NCBI RefSeq assembly: GCF_002288385.1
Contig: NZ_CP016783.1
Coordinates: 744,001-808,000, forward strand
DNA length: 64,000 bases
Reading direction: 5' to 3'
Source: Candidatus Planktophila lacus
Lineage (GTDB): Bacteria; Actinomycetota; Actinomycetes; Nanopelagicales; Nanopelagicaceae
Shown: in pieces, positions 27,679 through 36,557 of the stretch
Layout of the letters: the number at the start of each line of letters is the position of its first letter
Position numbering within the stretch: position 1 is the first letter of the stretch
The notes under the pieces: model-generated
Seen by the model: only the letters and a program-made list of their open reading frames with translations
Told to the model about the DNA's origin: nothing
The model's database searches: none
Program-made: the position numbers and the translations under genes

Positions 27679-28299
27679 ATGTCGGTACATGCACTCTCTC
27701 TTGCAGAAACCACATTTGTAGTTCTCGACCTCGAAACCTCTGGGGCGGCCCCGTCTACCGGCGCTGCTATTACCGAGATCGGTGCCCTGAAAGTTCGGGG
27801 TGGCGAAATAATCGGTGAGTTTCAAAGTTTTGTAAACCCTGGTCATTCACTTCCTGATTTCATAACCGCGCTAACTGGCATAACAGATTCGATGCTCTTT
27901 GATGCGCCAACAATTGCAGAAATACTCCCAACCTTCTTTGAGTTTCTCGGTTCTCATCACGAAACGGTTCTTGTCGCCCATAACGCTCCGTTCGATATTG
28001 GTTTTCTAAAAGCTGCCGCGATTGAAAGTGAAAACATTTGGCCTGAATTTATTGTTGTAGATACGGTTCGAATTGCCAGATCTGCCTTGGGTCGCGACGA
28101 GGTGCAAGATTGCAAACTATCAACCTTGGCCGAATTTTTCGGGGCATCGATCGAACCTAACCATCGCGCCTTAGATGATGCCCGGGCTACCGTTGATGTC
28201 ATGCACGGAATCTTTGAACGCCTCGGAACCTTTGGAGTATCAACGCTAGGAGAGCTAACAACCTTCAAACGTAAACGTGAACGTAAAGCCCTAGATTAA
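27679..28299 (+). CDS. DEDDh 3'-5' exonuclease (DNA polymerase III epsilon-like)
   Basis: A 206-residue exonuclease. Exo I is FVVLDLETSGAAPSTGA (Asp, Glu), Exo II is VLVAHNAPFDIGFLKAA (Asp) and Exo III is NHRALDDARATVDVMHG (His, Asp), so all five catalytic residues are present. It may proofread, or act as an RNase T-like or mismatch-repair exonuclease; no polymerase gene is adjacent. Its stop codon overlaps that of trpD on the other strand by 4 bp. Confidence 0.88.
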   Translation: MSVHALSLAETTFVVLDLETSGAAPSTGAAITEIGALKVRGGEIIGEFQSFVNPGHSLPDFITALTGITDSMLFDAPTIAEILPTFFEFLGSHHETVLVAHNAPFDIGFLKAAAIESENIWPEFIVVDTVRIARSALGRDEVQDCKLSTLAEFFGASIEPNHRALDDARATVDVMHGIFERLGTFGVSTLGELTTFKRKRERKALD

Positions 28300-29342
28300 T
28301 TAGCGGCTAATTTATTGCTCAGCAGAACCCATTCGCCAAGCAAAGAACTTGCCTTTCCAGAGTCAATGCTCTCTGTCGCCTTCTTCAGTGACTTACTTAA
28401 ACGTTCATGAATCGAGAGCTCGAACTCTCCATCATAGGCGGCGATCGCAGCGGCGGCGTTGAGTAAAACTGCATCTCTAGGTGCACCGCGTTCCCCAGCA
28501 AAGATCGCTTTGGTGATGCGAGCATTTTCTTGCGCATCTCCCCCAACTAGAGCCGAAATCGGCGCGTTAGCTAATGCAAAGTCCTTAGCGTCGATGCGAT
28601 CACTGGAGATTTCGCCATTACCGATTGTTAGAACTGAAGTTGTCGTGGCCAAAGTGATTTCATCCAAACCATCATCTCCGCGGAATACGAAACCTTCTAC
28701 GCCACGTTCGGCCAGCACTTGGGCCATCACTAAATGCATTCGATCATTGGCAACGCCTATTGCTGCGGCTTTTGGCTTGGCTGGATTGGCAAGAGGGCCA
28801 AGGATGTTAAAGACCGTTGCAGTTGCTAACTCTTTACGAGCTGGCGCTGCAAAGCGCATCGCTGGATGAAAAATTGGAGCAAAGCAGAAACCGATGCCGA
28901 GCTCGGCAACTGTTTGAGCAACTTTTGCGCCATCCAGATTGATTGCAACACCGAGGGCTTCGAGAAGGTCGCCGGCGCCAGATTTCGAAGACGCGGCACG
29001 ATTGCCATGCTTCACAACACGCGATCCTGCCGCTGCAGCAATGATCGCTGCGGTAGTTGAAATGTTGATCGTGTGGGCACCGTCGCCGCCAGTTCCGACA
29101 GTATCTACGGCGCGTTCATTGATAGTTATTGGTGCGCAAAATTGATACATCTGAGAAACAAGCGCTCCGACTTCTTCGGGAGTCTCGCCTTTGTTTTTTA
29201 GCGCAATTAAGAAACTTTTTAAAACTTCTTTATCAGCACGATCTTCCAATACTTCACGCATGACCGCTTGCGCCTCTAGAGGTAGGAGATCAAGACCGTT
29301 TTCTAATTTGGCGATAACGCCGGCCCAATCAATTGAGCTCAT
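28296..29342 (-). CDS. trpD: Anthranilate phosphoribosyltransferase
   Basis: Second step of tryptophan synthesis, joining anthranilate and PRPP. The 348 residues contain the PRPP loop VDTVGTGGDGAHTINIST, VKHGNRAASSKSGAGDLLEA, the anthranilate-site region FAPIFHPAMRFAAPARKEL and FNILGPLANPAKP. It stands alone, away from the other trp genes, next to the respiratory cluster, as seen in several actinobacteria. It starts 24 bp after the receiver-like gene. Confidence 0.95.
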   Translation of the reverse strand: MSSIDWAGVIAKLENGLDLLPLEAQAVMREVLEDRADKEVLKSFLIALKNKGETPEEVGALVSQMYQFCAPITINERAVDTVGTGGDGAHTINISTTAAIIAAAAGSRVVKHGNRAASSKSGAGDLLEALGVAINLDGAKVAQTVAELGIGFCFAPIFHPAMRFAAPARKELATATVFNILGPLANPAKPKAAAIGVANDRMHLVMAQVLAERGVEGFVFRGDDGLDEITLATTTSVLTIGNGEISSDRIDAKDFALANAPISALVGGDAQENARITKAIFAGERGAPRDAVLLNAAAAIAAYDGEFELSIHERLSKSLKKATESIDSGKASSLLGEWVLLSNKLAAN

Positions 29343-29366
29343 TTAAAAATCGCTTTCGTTTATTAG

Positions 29367-29792
29367 TTAAGCGGTGGCAACTGCGCTAGTGCGCATCAAG
29401 TTTGCAACGGTATTTGCCAAGGTAAATGGGTCGATCGGATGGATAACGCTAGCTTCGGCGCGCGACCATGCAGCAAGCCAGGCATCTTCTCGTCTGCCAG
29501 TTATCAGCAGAACTGGCGGGCAGTTAAAAACCTCATCCTTTAATTGGCGGGCAATTCCCATACCGCCCTCAGGTACTGCCTCCCCATCTAAAATAAATAG
29601 ATCTGCACGGAGATTTCCTGAAACGCTCTTGCGATCAATGTATGAGCGAAGCGCCGGCCCAGTAGCGAATTCCTCAATCTGATGCTCTGGTAGATCGGCG
29701 GCAACTTTCTTTCCCAAAGCGGCAACAATCGACTGGCGCACCGCCGAATCATCGGAATAGATAACGATGATCGGCTTGCTCGGAGAATTCAT
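29367..29792 (-). CDS. Receiver-like (response regulator fold) protein without output domain
   Basis: A 141-residue stand-alone receiver fold. The acidic pocket is IVIYSDDSAVRQ (Asp14, Asp15), the candidate phosphoaspartate is Asp69 in DLFILDGEAV, and the threonine is in LLITGRRED. The usual lysine of the K-P pair is replaced: VIHPIDPFTL has His118 where Lys is expected. This may be a pseudo-receiver or have altered switching. No DNA-binding domain follows and no histidine kinase is in the window. It is divergent from ctaE, and 24 bp upstream of trpD. Confidence 0.75.
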   Translation of the reverse strand: MNSPSKPIIVIYSDDSAVRQSIVAALGKKVAADLPEHQIEEFATGPALRSYIDRKSVSGNLRADLFILDGEAVPEGGMGIARQLKDEVFNCPPVLLITGRREDAWLAAWSRAEASVIHPIDPFTLANTVANLMRTSAVATA

Positions 29793-29798
29793 GGGGTA

Positions 29799-29804
29799 AG
29801 TCTA
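29799..29804 (-). promoter_or_regulatory. Leaderless -10 box for the receiver-like gene
   Basis: TAGACT on the minus strand, six bases (TACCCC) before the ATG at 29792. Confidence 0.5.
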
Positions 29805-29896
29805 ATCAAAGCGGCGAGAATTCCCAGCCAGTTTTAGGGTGGAAATGCGTGACCCGTTTCACCAAAAAGTGGGCCATTTTAAGTGTCAGAACCAAG

Positions 29897-29921
29897 CCTA
29901 GAACTAGGTAGGTGAGCCTAC
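29897..29921. promoter_or_regulatory. Two abutting inverted repeats upstream of ctaE
   Basis: CCTAG-AA-CTAGG (29897-29908) and GTAGG-TGAG-CCTAC (29908-29921) share one base and end just before the ctaE -10 box, where a repressor or activator would bind. No known box matches exactly. Confidence 0.4.
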
Positions 29922-29928
29922 TTTCAGG

Positions 29929-29934
29929 GATACT
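29929..29934 (+). promoter_or_regulatory. Leaderless -10 box for ctaE-qcrCAB
   Basis: GATACT, six bases (TGCCCC) before the ATG of ctaE at 29941. Confidence 0.45.
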
Positions 29935-29940
29935 TGCCCC

Positions 29941-30570
29941 ATGACCAGCACATCGACTGCGACCCATCACAACATCAATCGCCCCAATATGGTGGCGGTC
30001 GGAACGATCGTATGGCTCTCAAGTGAGTTGATGTTCTTTGCGGCGCTCTTTGCAATGTATTTCACTACGCGCGCAGTCCAAGGCCCAGAGATCTGGCTTG
30101 AGTCAACGGAAGTTTTGAATATTCCTTTCGCTGCATTTAACACAACAGTTTTGGTTCTCTCATCTGTAACCTGCCAATTCGGAGTATTTGCCGCTGAACG
30201 TTTCCAAGCAAAGCGCACAGGCTCACTTCTAAATGTTAAATCTTGGGGCATGCGCGAATGGTTCTCTCTAACCTTCCTCATGGGCGCATTCTTTATCGCG
30301 GGCCAAGTTTATGAATATGCCAGCCTTACTCACGAAGGTTTAGCGCTTTCAACTAACGCCTACACATCTGTCTTTTACCTAGCAACCGGCTTCCACGGAT
30401 TACACGTGACCGGCGGGTTGATTGCATTTCTGATTGTCATGGTCCGCGTCGCAAAGGCGCGACGTTTTACTCACAACCAAGCTACAACAGCGATCGTTGC
30501 CTCTTACTACTGGCACTTCGTTGATGTTGTTTGGATTGCACTCTTCGCAGCGATTTATCTAATTAAGTAA
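29941..30570 (+). CDS. ctaE: Cytochrome c oxidase subunit III
   Basis: Membrane subunit III of the aa3-type oxidase, 209 residues and about five transmembrane helices. Family marks are [19 protein letters not shown] near the N-terminus, [18 protein letters not shown] and [19 protein letters not shown] at the end. It heads the rightward ctaE-qcrC-qcrA-qcrB operon, which is the actinobacterial bc1-aa3 supercomplex arrangement. The remaining cta genes lie leftward, 4.3 kb away. Confidence 0.95.
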   Translation: MTSTSTATHHNINRPNMVAVGTIVWLSSELMFFAALFAMYFTTRAVQGPEIWLESTEVLNIPFAAFNTTVLVLSSVTCQFGVFAAERFQAKRTGSLLNVKSWGMREWFSLTFLMGAFFIAGQVYEYASLTHEGLALSTNAYTSVFYLATGFHGLHVTGGLIAFLIVMVRVAKARRFTHNQATTAIVASYYWHFVDVVWIALFAAIYLIK

Positions 30571-30587
30571 TTTCACTATCGGAAGAA

Positions 30588-31391
30588 ATGGAAAATAACT
30601 TGAAGCGTCTCTCACGTTTTCGCAGGCACCGCGCAGTAGCCCCGCTTCTCTTGGTGCTTGCACTCCTTTCGATAGGAACCACTTTCTCTGTAGCCGGGGC
30701 TTCTACAAGTACTCCGATCACTGCCGCTGAAAGAAGCGCTTTGATCGAAGAAGGTAAGGAGATATTCCTTAAAGGCTGCTCTTCATGCCACGGCTTAAAT
30801 GCTGAAGGTGCAACCATCGCGCCTTCACTAATCGGCGTAGGTGCCGCTTCGGTTGATTTCCAAGTTGCTACAGGGCGTATGCCTATGGCTGATATGAGCC
30901 AGCAAGCGATGCGTAAGGCACCTGTCTACAACGAACGCGAAGTGGAAGCGCTGGCTGCCTATGTTGCATCTCTTGCTCCGGGACCTGAAATTCCTGGTGA
31001 GGAACACTTGAATTACGAACGCGATGGATCTCTTGCAGAAGGTGGAGAGTTATTCCGCACAAACTGCGCGATGTGCCACAACTTCGCCGGACAAGGTGGA
31101 GCGTTAACTCGTGGAAAGTACGCGCCAACAGTTATGGGAGTTACTTCACGCCATATCTATGAAGCGATGATTACTGGTCCTCAATCAATGCCGGTCTTCT
31201 CTGATAAAACAATTACCCCTGAAGAAAAACTCTCAATCATTAAGTGGATTAAAGCCGTTGAAGTTGAACCACAGTTGGGTGGCGCATCACTTGGACGCGT
31301 TGGTCCAGTAACTGAAGGTTTATTAGTTTGGACTCTTGGACTCGGACTGCTAATTGGTGTTGCAGTCTGGCTAGCGATGAAGGCGAGATAG
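30588..31391 (+). CDS. qcrC: Diheme cytochrome c subunit of the bc1 complex
   Basis: Actinobacterial cytochrome cc, which passes electrons directly from bc1 to the aa3 oxidase without a soluble cytochrome c. The 267 residues have an N-terminal hydrophobic signal anchor (VAPLLLVLALLSIGTTFSVAG). The two heme motifs are LKGCSSCHGLNAEGA and RTNCAMCHNFAGQGG, each CxxCH, and a C-terminal transmembrane helix is VWTLGLGLLIGVAVWLAM. The ligand methionines are probably in GRMPMADMS and GPQSMPVFSD. It begins 17 bp after ctaE. Confidence 0.95.
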   Translation: MENNLKRLSRFRRHRAVAPLLLVLALLSIGTTFSVAGASTSTPITAAERSALIEEGKEIFLKGCSSCHGLNAEGATIAPSLIGVGAASVDFQVATGRMPMADMSQQAMRKAPVYNEREVEALAAYVASLAPGPEIPGEEHLNYERDGSLAEGGELFRTNCAMCHNFAGQGGALTRGKYAPTVMGVTSRHIYEAMITGPQSMPVFSDKTITPEEKLSIIKWIKAVEVEPQLGGASLGRVGPVTEGLLVWTLGLGLLIGVAVWLAMKAR

Positions 31392-31397
31392 GTAAAT

Positions 31398-32390
31398 ATG
31401 TCGAATGAAATCGAAGCGATAAAAGATCCAGGGCTACCAGCACACGTTCACCGTCGTGCCGACACCGATCCGAAGGCAGCTAAGAAGGCTGAGCGCCAAG
31501 TTGCGATTCTCTTTTTACTCTCCGCAGCCGGAACAGTTCTCTTAATCGCCTCTTATATCTTCATTCCTCAGGATGTCTTTATCTTCTTCCCAGTTCTTGG
31601 TAGCACTAACGCACACCAACTCTTTCTTGGTCTCGGAATGGCTGCATCTCTCTTCTTTATCGGAATGGGTGCGATCCACTGGGCAAAGACCTTAATGCCG
31701 GATGAAGAAGTAATTATTCAGCGCCATGAATTTCGTTCACCAGATGAAGATCGTGAAGAATTTGTAAAGGCTGCAAAGGCTGGCGCCGAAGCGGCAGGTC
31801 TTGGTCGCCGCTCACTTATTAAACGCTCCCTCGGTCTTTCGTTAGGCCTAGTAGGACTCTCTCCGCTAATTCTTCTTCGTGACTTGGGCCCGCTTCCAGG
31901 TGATTCACTTACCAAGACATCTTGGAAAAAGGGAACTCGTCTGGTTACAGATCCAGGTGATCGACCAATTCGTCCAGAAGATCTCGAAGTTGGCGCGGTT
32001 GCTCAGACACTTCCAGCAATAGCCGCTGGTGAACATCGCAAACTTTCCGATATTGCTAAAGATGCCGTTTTATTGATTCGCCTTCGACCAGAAGAGTTCA
32101 ACTTAGATGCTGAAAGACTCTCTTGGACACATGAAGGCATCATCGCCTTCTCAAAGATTTGCTCACATATGGGATGCGCCGTGGCCTTGTACGAACAGCA
32201 AACAAAGCACCTGCTCTGCCCTTGCCACCAGTCAACATTTGATGTGACGCGCGCTGCCAAGGTGATCTTCGGACCAGCTGCTCGCCCACTGCCTCAACTC
32301 GCGATAACAGTAGATTCCGAGGGATACTTGGTCGCACAGAATCCATTTAACGAACCGGTCGGACCTAGCTTCTGGGAGCGCTCATCATGA
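31398..32390 (+). CDS. qcrA: Rieske iron-sulfur subunit of the bc1 complex
   Basis: A 330-residue Rieske protein of the actinobacterial type with three transmembrane segments (LFLLSAAGTVLLIASYIFI, HQLFLGLGMAASLFFIGMG, and a third near LSLGLVGLSPLILL). The C-terminal 2Fe-2S domain has KICSHMGCAVALYEQ and LLCPCHQSTFDV, holding the two Cys and two His ligands. GRRSLIKRSLG ahead of the third helix resembles a twin-arginine-like segment. It is coupled to qcrB by ATGA. Confidence 0.95.
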   Translation: MSNEIEAIKDPGLPAHVHRRADTDPKAAKKAERQVAILFLLSAAGTVLLIASYIFIPQDVFIFFPVLGSTNAHQLFLGLGMAASLFFIGMGAIHWAKTLMPDEEVIIQRHEFRSPDEDREEFVKAAKAGAEAAGLGRRSLIKRSLGLSLGLVGLSPLILLRDLGPLPGDSLTKTSWKKGTRLVTDPGDRPIRPEDLEVGAVAQTLPAIAAGEHRKLSDIAKDAVLLIRLRPEEFNLDAERLSWTHEGIIAFSKICSHMGCAVALYEQQTKHLLCPCHQSTFDVTRAAKVIFGPAARPLPQLAITVDSEGYLVAQNPFNEPVGPSFWERSS

Positions 32391-33973
32391 CAGCACGTGA
32401 AAGAATCGCAGGCAGCGTTGCAAATTACGTTGACGAAAGAACTGGCGCTGCCAAATGGATGAAGAAGAATTTAACAAAGGTATTCCCTGATCACTGGTCA
32501 TTCCTTCTTGGTGAAATTGCACTTTACTCATTTATCATCTTGCTCCTCTCTGGAACTTACCTAACTTTCTGGTTTGATCCATCGCAGCGCGAAGTAATCT
32601 ATGACGGCGCTTATGAACCTCTTCAAGGTATTGAGATGTCTGCTGCATATGCATCAACTCTTGATATCTCATTCGAAGTTCGTGGCGGACTTTTGATGCG
32701 CCAGATTCACCACTGGGCAGCCCTAATCTTTATGGCAGCGATTGTTGTTCACTTGATGCGCGTTTACTTCACTGGCGCATTCCGCAAGCCACGCGAGTTC
32801 AACTGGATTATCGGAGTTGGTCTATTAACTCTTGGAATCGTTGAAGGCTTCTTGGGCTACTCACTTCCAGATGACCTACTTTCTGGAACAGGAATCCGTA
32901 TTGCTGAAGCAATTATTCAAGCCTTGCCAGTCGTTGGTTCTTATCTAGCGTTCTTCGCATTCGGAGGAGCATTCCCTGGAGAAGCATTTATCCCACGTAT
33001 CTACACGGTTCACGTTCTGCTTCTACCAGGAGCATTCTTAGCGCTGATAACAGTTCACTTAATGTTGGTCTGGTACCAGAAGCACACTCAATACCCTGGT
33101 CCTGGTCGCACTGAAAAGAATGTTGTCGGTTATCCACTTCTTCCTGTCTACATGGCTAAGGCCGGCGGCTTCTTCTTTATCGTCTTCGGAGTAACTGCAT
33201 TTCTCGGCGCAGTCGCATCCATTAACCCAATCTGGTTATACGGTCCATACACGCCTGCACAGGTTTCTGCAGGATCCCAGCCCGATTGGTATATGGGTTG
33301 GCTCGATGGGTTAGTTCGTATGGCTCCGCCACTTGAGAGTTACATATTTGGTTACACAATCTCTTGGAACATTTTGATTCCAGGATTGATTGTTCCGGGC
33401 ATCCTATTTACCGGAATGGCGCTCTATCCATTTATCGAAAGTTGGATAACTGGAGATAAACGCGAACACCATCTCCTTGATCGTCCGCGCAATGCGCCAA
33501 ACCGCACAGCGCTCGGAGCGATGTCTCTGACATTTATGCTTGTTGCACTTATCAACGGTGGTAACGACATTATCGCCATAACCTTTGATCTAACGATTAA
33601 TCAGATTATGTGGTTCTCGCGAATCGGTATCTTTGTACTTCCACCACTTGCCTTTGTAATTACCAAACGCATCTGCCTTTCATTACAGCGCGCTGATCGC
33701 GAGCTAGTACTTCATGGCCGCGAAACCGGTCGCTTAGTGATGATGCCGCATGGAGAGTTCGTTGAAGTTCACGAGCCAATCTCACCTGAAAAGGCTTGGC
33801 TGTTAACTCAGCATGAACAGATTCCTGCGCTAGCTCTTGAAGAGCACGATGCCAGCGGAGTACGTCGTCCAAAGGCGCTGAAGAATAAGTTACGCGCACG
33901 TATGAGCAAAGCTCATGCCGTATCGATTCCGAAGGTAACCTCTGAAGATCTAAAGCAGATCGAGAACCACTAA
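32387..33973 (+). CDS. qcrB: Cytochrome b subunit of the bc1 complex
   Basis: Cytochrome b with quinol-oxidising and quinone-reducing sites, 528 residues and about eight helices. The heme histidines fall in MRQIHHWAALIFMAAIVVHL and TVHVLLLPGAFLALITVHLM. The Qo region has GFLGYSLPDDLLSG, and WYMGWLDGLVRMAPP stands where PEWY occurs in other families (here QPDWYMGW). A long hydrophilic C-terminal tail follows. It is the last gene of the operon and its stop faces the SRPBCC gene 17 bp away. Confidence 0.95.
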   Translation: MTARERIAGSVANYVDERTGAAKWMKKNLTKVFPDHWSFLLGEIALYSFIILLLSGTYLTFWFDPSQREVIYDGAYEPLQGIEMSAAYASTLDISFEVRGGLLMRQIHHWAALIFMAAIVVHLMRVYFTGAFRKPREFNWIIGVGLLTLGIVEGFLGYSLPDDLLSGTGIRIAEAIIQALPVVGSYLAFFAFGGAFPGEAFIPRIYTVHVLLLPGAFLALITVHLMLVWYQKHTQYPGPGRTEKNVVGYPLLPVYMAKAGGFFFIVFGVTAFLGAVASINPIWLYGPYTPAQVSAGSQPDWYMGWLDGLVRMAPPLESYIFGYTISWNILIPGLIVPGILFTGMALYPFIESWITGDKREHHLLDRPRNAPNRTALGAMSLTFMLVALINGGNDIIAITFDLTINQIMWFSRIGIFVLPPLAFVITKRICLSLQRADRELVLHGRETGRLVMMPHGEFVEVHEPISPEKAWLLTQHEQIPALALEEHDASGVRRPKALKNKLRARMSKAHAVSIPKVTSEDLKQIENH

Positions 33974-33990
33974 TTAAAGCAGTTCCTAGT

Positions 33991-34467
33991 TTAATTTGTT
34001 TCGCAGATCGCCTTTAAGCGCACCAAGCTCTTAGCAATCCACTTTGGGTTGTGGGCCATCGCACCCGTTATCTTGAGCCATCGCTTGGCATAGAACGGTA
34101 TCTCGCGAGCATCAAAAGTTTCGATTACGAGCGTTTTGCCATTTGCTAGCTCCTCTAGCTGATAACTCCAGGTCCACTTCATCAAGTGACACCAAGAAAT
34201 CCTGCGGCCTTCTTCAAACGCTACAACCGTGTTTGTGATGCGATATGGCAACCTGATCTTCATCGCCATTCCGAACTTCGCACCAAGATGAAGTCGAACC
34301 GGTCCCGAGATACTCCCCTGCACCGTGCCAGAGCCATCGAAGAGCTGGTGGCAACGCGGGTCTGCAATCAAGTCAAAGATTTGTTGTGCTGGTGCGCTAA
34401 TTTCAATTTGTGCTGAGGTAGCGAGGTCGGAGCCGGTATTTAGAATTTCGGCGCGCACTTTTTCCAT
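33991..34467 (-). CDS. SRPBCC (START-like) family protein
   Basis: A 158-residue soluble protein with the polyketide-cyclase/START-like fold: AQIEISAPAQQIFDLIADPR at the start, FEEGRRISWCHLMKWTWSYQ in the middle, and LVIETFDAREIPF towards the end, with a long C-terminal helix (MAHNPKWIAKSLVRLKAI). It probably binds a small hydrophobic ligand. It lies between qcrB and ctaF, within the respiratory block, so a link to heme, quinone or lipid handling is possible but only suggested by position. Confidence 0.75.
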   Translation of the reverse strand: MEKVRAEILNTGSDLATSAQIEISAPAQQIFDLIADPRCHQLFDGSGTVQGSISGPVRLHLGAKFGMAMKIRLPYRITNTVVAFEEGRRISWCHLMKWTWSYQLEELANGKTLVIETFDAREIPFYAKRWLKITGAMAHNPKWIAKSLVRLKAICETN

Positions 34468-34490
34468 ACTGAGATTTTGAGATTAGATAT

Positions 34491-34898
34491 TTAGTGTGCA
34501 GCGTTGTCAGGTAAAGGTTTCTCATACTCAGTCACGAAACCGATAATGCTGATAACTAGCGCACCGAGCGCGATAAGAGTTAACCACCAACCAATAAGAA
34601 GTGAGAGACCTAAAGCCATCGCGCTTGCCGCAACCGGCAGAGGCCACCATGAATGAGGGCTATAAAAACCAAGTTCGCCAGCGCCTTCTGCAATCTCTGC
34701 AGTAGGACGATCTTCAGGTAGTAGTCGGCCAATTCGTTTCTGGGTAAACCAAACATAGAAACCGACCATGCCTGCCAAGCATGCAGCGAGAATCATTCCT
34801 GTAATGCCAACTGCCTCGCCACCTACGTAGTAGTAAACGATCGCCATTAAGACGTAGAAAACGCTTAGACCACCGAAGAGCTGCCAATTAGTTTTCAT
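34491..34898 (-). CDS. ctaF: Cytochrome c oxidase subunit IV (CtaF type)
   Basis: A 135-residue membrane protein of the actinobacterial CtaF family with four predicted helices: LFGGLSVFYVLMAIVYYYV, VGITGMILAACLAGMVGFYV, PVAASAMALGLSLLIGW and TLIALGALVISIIGFV. LGFYSPHSWWPLPVA is a typical family stretch. It follows ctaD by 6 bp, completing ctaC-ctaD-ctaF. Confidence 0.9.
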   Translation of the reverse strand: MKTNWQLFGGLSVFYVLMAIVYYYVGGEAVGITGMILAACLAGMVGFYVWFTQKRIGRLLPEDRPTAEIAEGAGELGFYSPHSWWPLPVAASAMALGLSLLIGWWLTLIALGALVISIIGFVTEYEKPLPDNAAH

Positions 34899-34904
34899 CT
34901 GTAA

Positions 34905-36557
34905 TTAGTGGCCTTCCGTTTTAACATGTGGGTGGTGAAGATCAAATGCTGGGCGCTCAGAGCGAATACGTGGCATCGTCAAGAAGTTATGGCGCGGTGG
35001 TGGGCAAGATGTTGCCCACTCAAGAGATGAGCCATATCCCCAAGGATCATCACAGTTAACTAGTGGTGACTTGCGGGTAATCCAGACGTTTACAAAGAAC
35101 GGAATCATTGAGAGCGCAAGGAGCGCAGATCCGATCGTTGAAATCATATTCATCCCGGTGAAGCCATCAGTTGCTAAGTAATCAGAGTAGCGTCGTGGGA
35201 AGCCCTTAATTCCAAGCCAGTGTTGAATTAAGAAAGTTGTATGGAAGCCGAAGAAGAGCGTCCAGAAGTGGATCTTTCCAAGGCGTTCATTGAGCATGCG
35301 ACCAGTCATCTTTGGCCACCAGAAGTAGAAACCGGCGAACATTGCAAAGACCACAGTTCCGAAGAGAACGTAATGGAAGTGAGCTACAACGAAGTATGAG
35401 GCCGATACCGCAAAGTCCATTGGAGGCGAGGCCAAGATGATTCCGGTGATTCCGCCGAATAAGAAGGTAACGAGGAATCCCATAACCCAGAGCATTGGAG
35501 TCTCGAAGGTTACGTGGCCACGCCACATGGTGCCGATCCAGTTAAAGAATTTAACGCCAGTTGGAACACCAATCAAAAAAGTCATGAATGAGAAGAACGG
35601 TAGAAGTACCTGGCCGCTGGCGAACATGTGATGGGCCCATACTGCAACCGAAAGCGCTGAGATTGCGATTGTTGCTGCGATCAAACCTTTATAACCAAAG
35701 ATTGGCTTGCGGCTAAAGACCGGCAAAATTTCGGTAGCGATTCCGAAGAATGGCAGCGCCAAGATATAAACCTCGGGGTGTCCGAAGAACCAGAACAAGT
35801 GCTGCCATAACATCGCACCACCGTTGGCCGGATCAAAGATATGGGTGCCGAAGAGGCGATCAGACTCCAACGCTAATAACGCAGCTGCCAATGGAGGGAA
35901 GGCAAGCAATACCAAGATCGAAGTTAAGAGAACGTTCCAAGAGAAGATCGACATACGAAACATCGTCATACCTGGCGCGCGCATTGTAAAAATTGTTGTA
36001 ATGAAGTTAACGCCGCCCAGGATTGTTCCGAGACCTGAAACTGCCAAACCGATTACCCAAAGGTCTCCGCCGATTCCTGGTGAATATGTTGAGTTAGCAA
36101 GTGGTGCGTATGCAGTCCAGCCAAATGATGCCGCGCCTCCTGGAGTTAAGAATCCAGCAACTGCCGTAATGCTTCCAAACATAAATAACCAGAAGGAGAG
36201 CATGTTAAGGCGAGGGAAAGCCACATCGGCTGCGCCAATTTGCAAAGGCATTATCACGTTGGCAAAGCCAACAAAGAGTGGAGTTGCAAACATGAGCAAC
36301 ATAATCGTTCCGTGCATCGTGAAAATCTGGTTGTACTGCTCGTTGCTCAAAAATTGCATTCCTGGACGAGTTAACTCAGCGCGTAAAAAGAGCGCTAGTA
36401 GCCCGCCTACTAAGAACCAGCCGAAGGTAGCCATCAAATACATATAGCCGATCGTCTTGTGATCGGTTGAGGTAATCCACTTTACAAAGTTTTTACCCTT
36501 GCTCGATGGTTGCGCGCCTACTAGATTGATCGTTGGACGTTCTGCATAAGTGGTCAT
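34905..36557 (-). CDS. ctaD: Cytochrome c oxidase subunit I
   Basis: Catalytic subunit with heme a and the heme a3-CuB site, 550 residues and twelve helices. A heme a histidine is in [16 protein letters not shown]. CuB ligands are in [17 protein letters not shown] (His, with the crosslinked Tyr) and in [11 protein letters not shown] (two His). The heme ligands late in the protein are in [14 protein letters not shown]. The K-pathway residues look normal. The ATG overlaps the ctaC stop (ATGA). Confidence 0.97.
   Translation of the reverse strand: MTTYAERPTINLVGAQPSSKGKNFVKWITSTDHKTIGYMYLMATFGWFLVGGLLALFLRAELTRPGMQFLSNEQYNQIFTMHGTIMLLMFATPLFVGFANVIMPLQIGAADVAFPRLNMLSFWLFMFGSITAVAGFLTPGGAASFGWTAYAPLANSTYSPGIGGDLWVIGLAVSGLGTILGGVNFITTIFTMRAPGMTMFRMSIFSWNVLLTSILVLLAFPPLAAALLALESDRLFGTHIFDPANGGAMLWQHLFWFFGHPEVYILALPFFGIATEILPVFSRKPIFGYKGLIAATIAISALSVAVWAHHMFASGQVLLPFFSFMTFLIGVPTGVKFFNWIGTMWRGHVTFETPMLWVMGFLVTFLFGGITGIILASPPMDFAVSASYFVVAHFHYVLFGTVVFAMFAGFYFWWPKMTGRMLNERLGKIHFWTLFFGFHTTFLIQHWLGIKGFPRRYSDYLATDGFTGMNMISTIGSALLALSMIPFFVNVWITRKSPLVNCDDPWGYGSSLEWATSCPPPRHNFLTMPRIRSERPAFDLHHPHVKTEGH

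Noticed and set aside
29908-29921. An iron box (DtxR/IdeR) before ctaE
   Set aside because: TAGG and CCTA half-sites are present, but the spacing and centre do not fit the 19-bp consensus.
35824-36447. A 207-residue open frame on the plus strand within ctaD
   Set aside because: Antisense to the conserved oxidase subunit; composition is the mirror of a membrane protein and no family features are seen.
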